64,000 nucleotides of DNA from Undaria pinnatifida (Eukaryota > Sar > Phaeophyceae > Laminariales > Alariaceae). Numbering within the stretch: position 1 is the first letter of the stretch; each line of letters opens with the position of its first letter. Made by a program: the position numbers and the translations under genes. Below are positions 1 to 13,700 of the stretch, in pieces. The stretch is from contig JABAKD010000028.1 in assembly GCA_012845835.1 (NCBI GenBank), positions 12,214,717 to 12,278,716 of the forward strand, given 5' to 3'. The notes beneath the pieces were generated by a model. The model saw only the letters and a list, made by a program, of their open reading frames with translations. It ran no database searches and was not told the origin of the DNA.

Positions 1-1460
1 GCAAATGACAGCCGCCAACGTAGTCAACAAACTTACTACTTCGTATCAATATATAATGGTGCCTGTATAACCACGGGTACACTTTATCAATACCACTCTC
101 GCCGAAGTATCAGTGTGGGTGCAACTAAAATCTTCCTTGGCGAACTTCAACCGCCTCTATTTCCTAACAACACCCTAGCCTCAACCCGAAACGCAAAGAC
201 TGAAACCCGGGGATGGCTCCGAAAATGTCCTCTTAGTCGTGGTTTAAATCCTGCCGAGGTAGTCGTAATTTAATGATTTAAATCTTGCGTGCATAGTCGT
301 GATACTCAGTTTCCGGCTCTGCATTACATTCGCAACGACTAAACGAACTCTTTTGGGACTTCAGAGGGGAAACTTATCGAAAAAAGTGACGATTGTAGCA
401 TCGAATACGCCAAGCAGTCTAGGTTTCGGGGCGAGGGGGTGCATCCGAACTGCAACGTGAAGGCACGCACGCAGCAGCACCGTGTTAAATGATCCTAATG
501 CTGCACATTCACACTATTAACGTAATATGATATCCATTTACTTGCCGTTTTTGGCCGCTGGTCGCTACCTGGTATACGATACATTCCTCTGAAGGGCGAA
601 CTTTTAATAGTTCGAAGCTAACGCGAACACTAACCACGTGTCCTACACCGCCGTTTTACGACTGTACCAGATATACTCTTACGATACGTCCAGCAGTAGC
701 AGCTGGGTACTGATGTGTTGTACTGCAAGGCAGTAAGGAATACCTGGTATGCCAGTACCGGTGTATACACTGCCAGATGTAATGAAAAAATGGTGGTACA
801 TGTGTCTCACGTGAAAAATTCACTTTTTTTGGTGTTCTCCGGCGGCCGAGAGTTTTTTTCTCTCACTCTCGGCTACGGGGCAAGCAAGACTGCCATGGGT
901 ACACTGTGAGAACAACAACAAAACAAAATACGATGCAAGTCTGGATCCCGGCCGAGCTCCGTGGCGGTGCTCTGAGCGTTCAACGTCGCTGAGCTGGCTC
1001 CTTTTAGTCAAGGGGTTGTGTTCCGCCCCGCTGAGGCGATCAGGTGCATGGAAAACCCAACTATTGTTATTCAATAAAAGTAATGTTCTTTTTAAAAAAA
1101 ATAGTGCGCTCCATTATCACATTTGTTAATCGCCCGCTAAGGGCGTGTCTTAACGCCTCCATTATTAAGGCATTGAAACGCTTGGAACCTGGAGCGGTAA
1201 ATGGTTGGGATTGCTGTTGATTGGTTATCAAATCAAATTGATTCCTAGCTTTTCCACCCTAACCGTGAATTTTGGGAGATGAAGAATATGACCCAGAGTA
1301 GTTAATCGTGTGCAAAAAAATCGAACGGCCCGCTTGGAACGAGATCTACAGCACCTGATTGGTGCTGGGAGTGTTTCTTCATACCTGGGAGCAGCCGTCT
1401 GGGAGTGTTGCTTCATACGCTAGAGGCCCACGAGGGTATGGGTGCAGGTGGGTTGACTTA
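1..1460. other. No gene recognised
   Basis: AT/GC-mixed sequence with only short, unconvincing open frames on both strands. No domain, splice-consistent exon, RNA gene or clear repeat array was recognised. Isolated copies of the palindrome-like motif ATACCTGGTAT begin here (about 742). Confidence 0.4.
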
Positions 1461-1461
1461 G

Positions 1462-1749
1462 GACTCACGGGATGGAGCATATGTGGACGCCCTAGGGCTC
1501 GGCCGCGGCAGGAGCCACGCGATACCGCCATGGCTAAACCAGGAGGTTCACGAGGCAAAAGACCGGGGTGCGAACGAGGCTCTGGCGATACATTGTCTGG
1601 CAAGTGTGGCACCGATGTTCGTAGAAGTTACAGTAGTCCTCGTCAAGCCGCGACGGCAATATCACAACTTCCAGATTTGTCCCGACGGTGCCACTTGGAT
1701 GGCTAGCACCGTCTTCTGTGAGGCTTGCCTTGCGATGGCGTTTATGTAA
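1462..1749 (+). CDS. Unrecognised open stretch, possible coding fragment
   Basis: An open frame of about 95 codons with mixed composition, containing PPWLNQEVHEAKDRG and FQICPDGATWMASTVFCEACL (read from GTG 1483). It has no plausible ATG and no recognised domain. It could be one exon or a decayed transposon gene. Two overlapping frames are also open here, so coding status is doubtful. No function is proposed. Confidence 0.12.
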   Translation, partial: DSRDGAYVDALGLGRGRSHAIPPWLNQEVHEAKDRGANEALAIHCLASVAPMFVEVTVVLVKPRRQYHNFQICPDGATWMASTVFCEACLAMAFM

Positions 1750-2014
1750 CGCTGTTCTTTTCTGTCAGGAGCAATCGCTACCCATGTGACGGTACTCCTG
1801 CCCTAGAGTCGAGCTGCACGGTCTCGCCGCAAAAGACGGTTGGGCTATTCTCTGTTCGGGTCGATTGCCCAGAATTCACCACTTCACATCAAACACAAAC
1901 AGGTTGGATGGAACGAACCAATGCGAACAGCCTCGTTCCATTCCAACAGTTCCAACAAGGTCGAAATGAGTTAAAGCACACCCTAAGCAGTCCAATTGTT
2001 TACCCTTCCTTCTC

Positions 2015-2100
2015 AGCAGCACAGCAGCAGCAGCAAGAGCAGCAGCAGCAGCAGCTGCCACAGCAGCAGCTGCCACAGCAGCAGCAACATTAGCAGCAGT
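2015..2100 (+). repeat. CAG trinucleotide repeat
   Basis: A run of AGC/CAG triplets interrupted by CTGCCA and AAGAG. It gives poly-Gln, poly-Ser or poly-Ala in the three forward frames and is best read as a simple repeat, not a gene. Confidence 0.8.
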
Positions 2101-2514
2101 ACATACCTATCTGTTGAACGTCATATACATATGTTGAACCTAGCCCTTCGGTGTACACCTCGCACCGAGTACTTCACACACCTACACACACCTACTTCCC
2201 CGACAAAACTGCTGCCTCCGTCCGTCTTTAGGGATACCTGGTACGTTTTCTGTCACGTTGTTGTACCACAACCTGAGAGGTAGTCGCACCGGGCATGACC
2301 CACAGAACAAGGCCCATACTGCCTGTCTCGCCGTGCAGACCCACACCGCCCCCTGTCTCGCTGTGCATCTGGCACCAGGCACAGCCCACTCTGCGTACCT
2401 CCGACTGACTGCCTTGACAGTTACTTTGCAACCGCAGCAACTTCCATGTTGCATACCGGAAATCTCTCAGGCACGAAAGACAGAGAGCGTGTAATTTTTT
2501 TCATCAAAATCATT

Positions 2515-2645
2515 AAATTGAAGAACGTCAGCTGAGATTTTAAAAAACTTGAAAAACGTCAGCTGTGAGTACGACCGATTGAATAGTTGAAACTCAACTT
2601 TGCAAGCTGCGTGGTACATCTATGTTTCGCTAATATACTGCTGTG
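2515..2645 (-). repeat. Divergent copy of the R1 dispersed repeat end
   Basis: On the minus strand this matches 15000-15115: a block with acgcagcttgcaaagttgag followed by GTTTCAAC and two copies of a TCAGCTG-containing segment. It is a diverged subfamily of the R1 tail described at 60990-62015. The region from 2650 to 3525 shows nothing recognisable. Confidence 0.5.
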
Positions 2646-3525
2646 ATTTGTTAGATGAGCAATTTTCTAGGTATGTTCCCGATAAAAAACGCGGCGGAAC
2701 CACAACACAGGCGCCCAACACGTCAGCTCCAACGACACCGCTGAACCAAACACACATCATCGGACCACATACCAGGCATACGAAGCATACAGCAGCAGCA
2801 ACTCATACATATCATTGGGAAGCCTGTGTTCCCTCTTTTGGGCTTGCGACTCCTCCGGGATGTCACGTCAACCATCTCCCGAAGGGAGCCTCGAAAATAC
2901 GTGTAATACACGTGGAAGGAACAGCAGTGTCTGTTGTGGGTTGTGGGCAAACAATTAATACTCGTACGTACGGTCAGTCAGCAACGGTGGATTATATCAG
3001 AGGTGCAAGTCCATATGCCTCACCACCGGCATCTTCTACTCACTACTCTAACATCAGGTGCACCTGCACCCATTCTATGGATACAGGTTCGTACTCGTAT
3101 TAATCCTGAAGACAATGTAAGAATATGATACCTTGGGGCAGGTGTACTGGTACTGCTCTCGGCAAAATGACCTACCGGCCGTACCAGTATCTTACTGCTC
3201 GGCAAGAATCACGTATGGCGTGACGGTATGTGTGCGGAATGCCTATGAACATGATACGCTGTTCGTGTTTCTGTTCGTGGCGCACCAAGCGAGAGCAGCC
3301 CGCATGCTTCGAGCTATCGAGCACCTGTATATCATAGACACGCCCTTCATGACAATACGATATTCTGCTGTACGTACTCGTACGTGCTCATGCTCTCGTA
3401 CTACACCGTGCAGACAAAAGTCAGCGCGCACATGATACCACCATGCCAACGAAGAGCCTGCTCACAGCAGTTGTCCGCTGTCATTGACTTCAACATCAAC
3501 CGCACTGCGAAAAAATGCAGAAAAT

Positions 3526-4100
3526 TCACCTGCTTTTATGTACTGAATACCTATAATCACACCGAATAACAACGAGTACTCGCCTAGGAGCGTAGTGGAA
3601 GAAGCCGATGTAGGCGTTGTTTTTCGATAGGCGGGAGTAGACCTTCTTAGGGGTCACGCAAAGCCCCCCCCCGTGACCTCGGTCCGAGTCTGACCCTGAG
3701 CTTGCCCCGTCAGGAAATAGCGATCGCCGCTGCCCAGTAGCGAAGGGAAACTCCTCGGGAGATGCCTTCAGAGCGACAACATGCTCTCTTCCCAGCCCTT
3801 GCTGCCAGTCGCCACTGCTGTCGAACCCACTCCCGTCGCGAGAAGACAGGCTAAGCGAGCTATTACTGCCGTTTGCATCGCTAGGTCCTCTGCGATTCTC
3901 CATGAACACTTCACTCGCGGAACGCAGACAAGTTTACGTCTGGGTTGCCTCCAGCAGTTGCTCGCACAGAGTGCAATCGAATCTTGGATCTCCAATCTCC
4001 ACTGATACTGTGTACTTCTGGCGAAAAACGTTGCGTACTTGGTCAGGACGCGGGCGAGTCGCTGACCTAGTACACGCAGACAGCAGTGTCGCTGTCTATT
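3526..4100 (-). other. Minus-strand open stretches, possible exons of an unknown gene
   Basis: Two minus-strand stretches look more protein-like than their surroundings. One (about 3925-4040) reads GDPRFDCTLCEQLLEATQT and ends at a possible donor GTAAAC. The other (3526-3909) is Ser/Gly/Asp-rich and ends YSRLSKNNAYIGFFHYAP. They lie in different frames, a G9 run sits between parts, and no homologue was recognised. If real, this gene would run divergently from CDC20 with a shared upstream region at 4100-4543. Confidence 0.2.
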
Positions 4101-4543
4101 ACGGTCTGTAAGGCGCCGTCTGGGCCTGACACGAGCGAGTGCGATTGTGCGATCGAGTTCGAAAGCAAGCAATCTGTATTTCCTTGGGGTTTCCAAACTT
4201 TGGGCGGCGTTTGTACATTTTGTCACGTACGTCTAGCCTCACCGTTGGGCCTTTTCTGGCGCGAAAGCATCAGAACTGCTCCGCACGCCCACTACTGCTA
4301 CGAGTGCTTGAGGCAAACTACATTACCAGGTATGTCAAGCTATTCTTGCTTAGATAGGTGCTGCTGTACGTCGCAATCTATCCGTGTGGGTGTACGGTTG
4401 CTGCTCGCTTGCACCTCGAAAAGCAAGCTCCAAAATTGTTGTGCGCTGCCCTTTTACGTATCACACGATACTGCACCTCCCCTGGTGCCACAGATCAATC
4501 AAGCCTGAGAGACGCTACCGGACTTCCTGCCAAAGTCAGCACG

Positions 4544-4748
4544 ATGAACGATCTCGATATGATGATGCCGCGGCCCAAGACTTCCGTGCCTAAGCGCAGG
4601 CGGACAGCAAAGTCGCCCTACACGCCCGCCGCGCGCTCCTCCAGCTCCAGCAAGACGGGGCTTGGGCCATCTACGCCCCAGCGTCAGAGCTTCGCCCCGT
4701 CTCCTTCTGCCCTGCTCGCTGGCATTGGCAGCAACGTGCTCTTCCCAG
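4544..4748 (+). CDS. CDC20: CDC20 exon 1 (start codon, basic Ser/Thr-Pro N terminus)
   Basis: Residues 1-68, [20 protein letters not shown] onward. The donor is CCCAG/GTACGA, phase 1. The cluster [12 protein letters not shown] could be a nuclear signal and CDK site together (inference). Confidence 0.85.
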
Positions 4749-7700
4749 GTACGAGTACTTCCACTCTATGATACAGCAGCACAGCGCATGCTGCCAGTAG
4801 TACTGGTGGAATCCGGTGGGAGTCAGGCAGGGCTTTCCTGATACATGCATAAAGACCTATCCGCTTTCTGTCTAGGTACAGACCGCGGTGCAGACACACC
4901 TTGGTATGCACTGCGTGGATGACCTTGGCGACTTTCCTATTATAGCCTGCGAGCAGCCTCCAGCGCGCCGCGTGCGACGCTACTTCTGTCTATGGAAAGT
5001 GCACGCTGCCCTGCCTTGCCCTGCCCTGCCCTGCCCTCTTATCTTTGTGCAAACGGGCATGGCAGAGGAGGAGGGTGTGATATTCGTGGACCGATCCGCT
5101 TTCTGTCTAGTCTAGTGTATAGTCTAGACTAGTCTAAACGTTTTGGGAACTAAGTATTTGTGTATTTGCGTGGGTGTCAAGTTCTTGGCGTTTTTCCGAG
5201 CCTGCAGCCTGCAGCCCGCTGCGTGCAGCGCTTTTCCTGTCTGTAGAAGGTGCGCCCTGCCCTGCCCTGCCCTACCCTCATATCTTTGTTCGAACGGAGG
5301 TTTACTAGGGGGGTGAGGCTTCCCTGGTGTAAGATATCATACGTAGGCCGATCCGCTTTTCTCTCTAGGTACGGACCTTTAGGAAGCTTCCATTTGCGTG
5401 GGTGTCAAAAGTTCTTGGGCGACTTTCCAAGCCTGCAACGCGCGCAGCGTGCAGTGTGCGGCGCTTCTTCTGGTCTGTGGCACGTATCATGCTTGGTACG
5501 CCCTGCCCCGCTCTGCCCTCATACTGGTATCTTTGTTCGAAGTGAATTGGAAGGGGAGGATTCCCTGATGAGCACCTACACCGTTGCGCTTACACACTAC
5601 GTGCAAACGTGCAAACATTTGGGAGGCATGCATGTGACATACGATTGATTGATTACGCGGGTGTGTGCAAAGTTCTGGGCGGTTTCCGAACCTGCAGTCT
5701 GCAGCGTGCGGCGCTTCTTTTATCTGTTGATCGCACACCATGCACCAAGCACCATGCCCTCAGCCTTTATTCGAGCCCTCATATGTTTGCTTGAATTGAT
5801 GATTGAGTTGTACGCATCTGGTATCTGGTGTATGCGAGCCACTAAATAGTACCTGCTAGGCACCGTAAAGAATCTAAGAATCGAGCTACGATTGAGGAAG
5901 TGTGTTACAACGTATATAGACCGATGTGCTTTCTGTACGTGGGTACCGTGACGCACAGACATTGTGAAGCACGACGCATTGTGTGAGGCATTTTTCAATT
6001 TTCGCGTGGTTGTCCGGGTATTTGTTGGCGATTTCTGTCTGTGGTCTGTGGAACGTGTACCTCGCCGTTCCCTACTCTGCCCCCATATCTTTGTTCGAAC
6101 TGACATGGCAGGGGGGTCAGGCTTTCCTGGTGTGTACGTAAAGCGATGAGCATTCTGTCTACTGTAGGTACCGACCTTTTAGGAAGCTGCATTTGTGTGG
6201 GTGTCACAGTTAATGGCGATTTTCCGAGCCTGCAGCCCGCAGCACGCCGCGTGCGGCGCTTCTTCTGTACTGGTATGTAGAACAAACATCCTCTCCCCCA
6301 CCCTGCCCCCTGCCCACTTATCTTTATTCGACTTGAGGTGGGTACGGGGGCTTGTGGCTTCCCTGGGTGTATCACACGAAGACCGATCCACTTTCTCTGT
6401 CTAGACCTTTGGGACGCGTAAAAGTGTGGCAAGCGATCGGTTGCGTGGGTGTAATCTTTCTTGGTGTTTGTCCGATCCTGCGGCGTGCTAGCGCTTCATT
6501 CTGTCTGTAGAACATGTACCCGCGTACCCTTGCTCGGATTGAGGCGTACATACCTTGTGTATGCGAGCTACGAGAGGCCACAGGGAGCGAGCTACGGTTG
6601 CTTGAGGAAGCGTATCATACGTTCATACCTGGAAGACCGATTCGCGTTCTGTCTACAGTGGGTATCATACCGTACGCACGTACAGGCCTTTGGGAAACAT
6701 AAGCGTGCATATGACGGGCGATTTTTGCTTCGGTCTCAAAACTACTACTTATAGGCGATTTTCCGAACCTGCATCAGAGCGTGCAGCGTGCGGCGCTTCT
6801 GTGCCTGTCTATGGAACCTGCGCCATACGCTCTGCCCTTCCCTGCCCTGCCCTTCCTTCTTATCTTGTTCGACTTGACTTGGTATGGGGGTTAGGGTCAG
6901 GGTTAGGGTGTTCAGGGTTCCCTGGTTTGTGTGCGTAAGCCGATCTGCTTGCTGTCCACGTACAGACATTTGGGGGGCATGCATGTTTCAGGCGGTGATT
7001 GATTGCGTGGGTTTCAAAAGTCTCGGCATTCTTCCGAGTTTGCAGCGAGCACCCCCAGCGTGCGACCCTTCCCTGCCCTCATTTTGTGGTTCGAAGGAAT
7101 GAGACATACCTCTACCTGGTGTCAGTACATGCGCGTCGCCAGATATTATAGGGAGTGAGCTCCGATCGAAGCAGTGGCTTAATTCGCGTCGCCCTTGAGG
7201 TATTTTGCGTGCGTATGCACACTTGCTGCGCCTTACCTGTGCTCTTATGGCACATACCTGGTACTGATATACCTGTGGTATGACATACCAGGTACCAGGT
7301 ATTGATATTCTACAGGATACCTGGTGCAGCACATATTGCTGTATCTGCGAACGGGTTACGTTTTTAGATTTGCGTTTTCGTAAACAAGGGAAAGCAACAA
7401 GCAACTGGGACGATCCGGCCCACCTTTCTTATCATACTGCTGCAATGCTGTTCGTAGTCCTGTCACAATGTTGTCGATTGTGCATATCATATTTGATAAG
7501 TGTCCCTGTATTTCTATCTGACACGTGTCCCTGCGCCCACTCGTACACGTACGCACTCGTAGCCCGTAGTTAGTCTGCGCTTGTATGCAGGTAAGGCATG
7601 CTGCGCAATCTCGAATATCGCACTCTCGCTTTCTCCGAACGCTTCCTCCGCGAACACCTCCTGACGCTACAAGTACGATATAGTATGATCGTTCTGTAGG

Positions 7701-10700
7701 GAATAGAGTAAACAAGAATGCGGTTCAGGGCTATTGGCTAATGGCAATGCTAGTAATATTTGAAAATATAGTTCGAGCACATCTTGAGGGCGAAAACCTA
7801 ACGGGTATTAGATGGAGATGTCACCGGTACAGTGTGTACCCCGATTCAAGAGCACCCTGTGACGAGCCGAAGCAGGCGCTCGACACATTGTTCTTGCCTT
7901 AAGTCGAATGTATATGGCTTTTGGTATGGCGGCACATGCCGATTTGACCGCCCTCACGTCCCGCACGCTCTTGTCTTCGGTGCTCTTAAATCGGGTTATC
8001 CGTATCGAATGTATTTGCGGTCATGTAAGCGTAAACCTATACAGCCAGTGACATGTGATACTCGTACTTCGAACTAATATGATACCTAGGTAGACTACGT
8101 ACAACAGTAGCCATTGTATTCGCGATAATGTATGTCGTTTAAACCTGTACAGCCGGTGAAATGTGATACTCGTACTTATAAGTAATATGATACCCAGGTA
8201 GACTACAAGTATAGCAGTAGTAGCGCATAGCGTGCCTGACCATGGCAGGCTAAACAGAACGACGATGTCCGCGCTTACTTACAGGTGTACAGGTGCGGCA
8301 CGCTTTCGGGTATTCGGTACCCTGGTGCATCGTACGATTACGTCTGAATTCAACCATCGTACCCTTTTTCTCATTTCGGGCCGCAGACCTGTCCTCGCCG
8401 TCCATGCCATCCACCCCACGGACGACGACATCCTCCAGGGCCAGCCGGGAACCCGGCACTCCCTCGAGCATGCGCAGCCTATCTCGGACTCCGGTGTCAC
8501 CGCTTAAGAATGGCGAGGTAGGTGCAAGGGGGAGGCTTTTGTGTGTTTGTGAGTTGTGGGGAGCGTTAGCTCTAACGTTGGGTTCGCATGCAGAGTACAC
8601 TGCTGTCTTTTGTGTCTTGATTATGCGCCGCCTTTCAGATGTCTCTCTCCTTCTGACGTTCTATAGCTCTTGTCCCGTCTCTCTGTGTCTCGATCCTCTC
8701 CCTCTCTTATCTCTCATTCTCTCTCTCTCCTCCTCTCTGGCTATCTCTCTGGCTCTCTGGGTATCTTGCCTCTCCCTCGCCATTTCTCCTTCTTTCTCTT
8801 TTCTATCATTTTTTCTCTAACTATGCCTTTTTTTTACTTCTGTGTCTTTCCTTTCCCTCCCTCCATCCCTCCCTTCCTCCCCCCCTCCCTCTTTCCCTCT
8901 CTCATCTCAGAACGACCGCTTCATCCCAAACCGCCAGTCCATGAACCTGGACCTCAGCAACCACATGCTGCTCAACAACAGCAACATCGAGAACGAACCA
9001 CAGCCCGGATCAGATGCCCCCGCTCCCCTACGGCGCGAATTCCAACAAGCTCTTAAGAACACCCTCCTCAACCCCATGTCCGGCGCCACCCCCAAGAGCG
9101 AGCGAGGGGGGGGCTGCAAAGGTGGCAGCCCGCGCGTGCTGTCGTTCACGGAGCGGACACCTCCTCCCCAAGACCGTTTCTCGAACGTACTCAAGGTGAA
9201 CAAACATTAAGTGCCCATACATCTTCAAGAAGTAATACATCTATAGAAACGCGCGGCCAAAGTATCACGCAGCTTGCAAAGGTGAGTACAGGGCCTTAAT
9301 TTTTTTCAACACTTTTATAAAATATGTGTGCCCTTTATATAAAAATACGCACGAGTTGTATGTCGTCTTCCCGAATATCGATAATAATTTTTTTAATTGA
9401 TGGGTATTATGATACTATATATTGTTCATTTGTACATATCGTCTGTCGAATCCCGAAAAAATGTTTCGTTCTTTCACTTCCGCCCTGCTATATGTTATGG
9501 ACGATTTACTCCCCCGTCCTATCTTTAGAGCCTGTATAGTTACGACTGCACCCACCGGTGAATCACTTGGATTATTCACTGAAGTGTTGGACGGTATTTG
9601 CAATACACCAGGCGATTATTGACCCTTTTGAGGCCCGTTTATATTGACCTAAAAAATGGTGAAACCGACGAACGCTACAAACCCAAGGCCAACCGAACCC
9701 ACGACAAAACGGGTTCGCATAAAAAGAAGTGGTTGGATTTTTTTTCCTAGCCTGACCTCTTTCCGTGTGTTAAGTGGGCCTTGGGGTTCTATGACATTCG
9801 TCGGTTTTAATACTATTATTGTATCGTTTTCTATCTATCCGAATGTGGTATTCCGCAAACACCCTAGTACCAGTGTCATTGGCGGAATCAATGAGCAGTG
9901 TGAAAATTCGCAATGGTCGAATATTGAAGAAGCGGTGTATTATATCTCTTCACGCTCTGTCTTTTTTGGCAGGTGCTGCACACGATGAGCAACTCGTCTA
10001 TCGCTCGAGCATCGGTGGGCAGGAGCATCCCCTCCGCCCCCCTGCGCATCCTCGACGCGCCCGATCTCGTGGACGATTACTATCTCAACCTCATCTCCTG
10101 GGGACACAACAACGTGAGTGCTATCGACCATTTTAAGCTATATTTTGCTGCTGCGAAAAAGAGTCCGAGCTAATTCCGAGTGGTTTCTCCCCATGCTGTG
10201 GCTGTTTTTGCTGCTGCAAAAATGAGTTTGTCACGCTCAAAACGGCGTTTGTATATAGTTTCCGAGCGCAAAGAGATTACATGATTGAAGACTGAACGTA
10301 TTAGCATCACCCTGTTGTTTGTGGTACTATTAATAGCTAGCTGGCTAGCTCTAAGGGGAATCGCCGACCTACTGTAAATCCATCATTAGGGTATGCACAC
10401 CCGCCCCCCATAACCACGCGCGATCGGAGTATCACACACAGCCTGCAAAATATGGCTTTTGACGAAATGCTCGATTTCACAGCTGTAGCGTATTTCTAAA
10501 GTTTTAATATAAAATGATCCAACACCCATTTGAAGTTCGTAGGATGTCTTAAAAAGAGAGGGGTGTGGGTTAGGGCTAGGGCAAGGGTTACGATTACCGC
10601 CCGCGACGCGCCTGGTCTGGTGGGTGTACGTACGAACTATTGACGGTACCTCAACCTCATCTCCTGGGGAAACAAAAACGTGAGGGCTATTGTTGGCCGT

Positions 10701-13700
10701 TTTGGGGGCCGTGAATATCTTGATTATAGCATAGCGAGGTTAGGGTTAGGTGGATATCTTGATTATAGTATAGCGACCGTAAAGACGTCGATTGCGATAT
10801 TTTCAAGCTTCTAAGAGTAGCGTGAGCGCGCAGCAGTACGACAAGGACCATGCCGCACCCGTCCCGTACGAGTCTTTGCATTGTTCGCGTCGTCGTTCGG
10901 GCGCCAATGGTATCATCGCCAATATCGCTAACCAGCAGCGGTGGCCGATGCGGAAATCGTCAGTTTTGGTGGTCTGTTTTTCCCTCTGAAGCCCCGTTAA
11001 GGGGATAGTGTTTGACATGTTAAAGCCAGCAAACAGTGCGTGGCATGCTTTGCAGTAGTCTAGTATTAGGGGTCCGTGTCTTGCGTCATCCTTTTGAGGG
11101 CACCTTGCCGCTTTTTCTATTAAACGGTTGGCGTATTCTTTGGATTATATCTAACCCTTGCCTTAGCACTATAACCCTGTGGCGGTCAAACGCAATCACC
11201 CGTTGTACGAGTAGGATTAATTTACAGTTCACCCCTTCCTCTTGTACATCGTGTATCTCAACCATTTTATCGAATACATGGTAAGGCTTTACTGGTTCAA
11301 GAGCTGCTCCCTTGCTATTAATAGCGTCCACACACTTGGAATTAGTGTGCCATTTTTTGCAGTAGTGATTGGGCTGCGTGACCAACTAACCCTTAAAAAA
11401 CTGCATTCCCTTTTCGTCTTTTTTGGGGACAGAGTATTTGGAATATGAGCGTGCGTCGTTGTCTGCAGGAGCAAAAGGACTAATCTGCGCCCTTTTTAGG
11501 GTCAAAATACTTGGAATTAGTGTGCCATTTTTTGCAGTAGTGTATGGGCTGCGTGCCTGACTAACCGTGAAAAAACTACATCCTCTTTTCGTTTGTTTGG
11601 GGACAGAGTACCGGTGGGATGTGAGCCTGTGTCGTGTTTTGCAGGAGCAAAAGGACTAATCGATTCGCAAACGTGCCGTGATGATGCAGGTGCTGGCGGT
11701 TGCTCTAGGACAAGCTGTTTACCTCTGGAATGCTGCGACGGGATCGATCGACCACCTCCTTACGCTTCCCGAGGAAAACGATTTCGTCACCAGGTGCAGT
11801 ATTAATTTCAATAGCCATAAAACGGTATACCTTTTTGTAAAGAATTATTGTAACAACGTTAGCCGTGAGTTAGACAATTTACGCCATATTCTAATAACAT
11901 CAGCTGTGAGTTGGACAAATTTACGCCATTTGCTGTTATTAAATTTTGATCCGTGCTAATATAGGCATTGTAGCACTTTTTGATGGGCATTTTTTTTTTG
12001 TTCTGGATGATCGGACGGACTGCTTAACCCACAAAGATCGGGATGCTGTTATTTTTTGTTGGGAAATTATTTGGGGCGCCGTTATTTTTTTTTGGGAAAT
12101 TATTTTTCTCATATACTTAATGCATGCGATTGAGTGTCCTTCGGGTTGCACTTTCATTTGTCTCTTGAATCAGTCTTTCGATATGGTGTATTACGGGTGT
12201 TATAGAACCTCTCATATCAGGAACCTCGCAAAGAAATGGTCTGCTTCTACCATATAATCCCCCTCTTTTCCGACCACCTACACGACCGCCTAGACCTAGC
12301 ACCATGCGTATAACAAGCTGCTACATATCATTGATCTCACAGCCGAAGTGTATTTGAATATTATTTGTGACCTAAACCTCCTAAAAATCCCCCCCCCCCT
12401 CTTGCTCTCCCTTACTCAAACGCCCCACCAAATATCGAAATCCGCCACATTAATAAACACTTCACGCACAAGATATCACCTCATTATCTTTCCAGAGCCA
12501 TCTATGCCGCTGTGTTTCCCCCCCCCCCCCCCCCCTCCCCCTCCCCCCCCCCCCCTCTCCCCCCCCCCGCCCCCTCCCCCCCCCCCCCCCCCGCTCCAAC
12601 GCCCCCTCTTTCCCGACCACCTACACGATCGCCTAGACCTAGCACCAAGCGTATAACAAACTGCTACATATCATGCGCGCGATCGGAGTATCACACACAG
12701 CTTGCAAAGATGAGTTTCGACGAAATCTTCGATCTCACAGCTGGAGTGTATTTTAATTTTTATAATATCATTGATCTCACAGCCGAAGTGTATTTGAATA
12801 TTATTCGTAACCTACACCTCCTAAAAATCCCCCCCCCCCCCCCCCCCCCCTCTTGCTTTCCCTTACTCAAACGCCCCACCAAACATCGAAATCCGCCACA
12901 TTAATAAACACTTCACGCACAGGATATCACCTCATTATCTTTCGAGAGCCATCCATGCCGCTGTGTTTCGCCCCCCCCCCCGCCTCGAACGCCCCCTTCT
13001 TCCCCATCACCCGCACCTTCGCCTAGACCTAGCACCACACGTATAACAATCCCCTCACCTAAAGCCGTTCCCCCCCCCCCCCCCCCCCGCCCCCACCCCC
13101 CCCCGCCCCCACCCCCCACCCTTCCCCCCCCCCCAACACATCCCAACCCCACCCCCACGAACACTCCACCCTCTCTTTACTCACTGATTGCACGAATTAC
13201 CCCAGGATATACATGATAAACTGATGTATTATTTCCAAAAATGTCACATTTATCCCCTCAAAATAATGTATAGCTTCCAGGCACATATTGAGCTGCCCCC
13301 CCCCCACCCCCCCCGCCCCCAATAATATACTGGTGCCAAAACCGTCAGATTTATCCCCTCGAAAGAATTTATAGCTTACATGCACAAATTGCCCCTTTCC
13401 CCCCCCCCCCCCCCCCGCCCCCCTCCAAACCCGCTCGCTTTTGATCAAAACCAGGCCCCCCTTTCCCTTCACAGCTGTCAGATTTTGTCCCCCTCAGAAA
13501 CGGGTTTTATAGTTTCCGCGCACAGACTGACTAAAATCATCCTGTTGACCCTGATAGCTACACTGTAGTTGTAAGGGGAGTCGCCGACCTATATCCTTAA
13601 TGAGGACACACAACTCGTAATGCGCGCGATCGGAGTATCACACACAGCTTGCAAAGATGAGTTTCGACGAAATCTTCGATCTCACAGCTGGAGTGTATTT

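Noticed and set aside
1996-2283. Gln/Ser-rich protein frame
   Set aside because: Produced by the CAG repeat, with equally open frames in several registers.
12348-12904. Proline-rich open frames of 100-130 codons
   Set aside because: They arise from C runs inside R1 repeats and shift frame with tract length; the same happens at 60800-61830 and, antisense, as glycine-rich frames.
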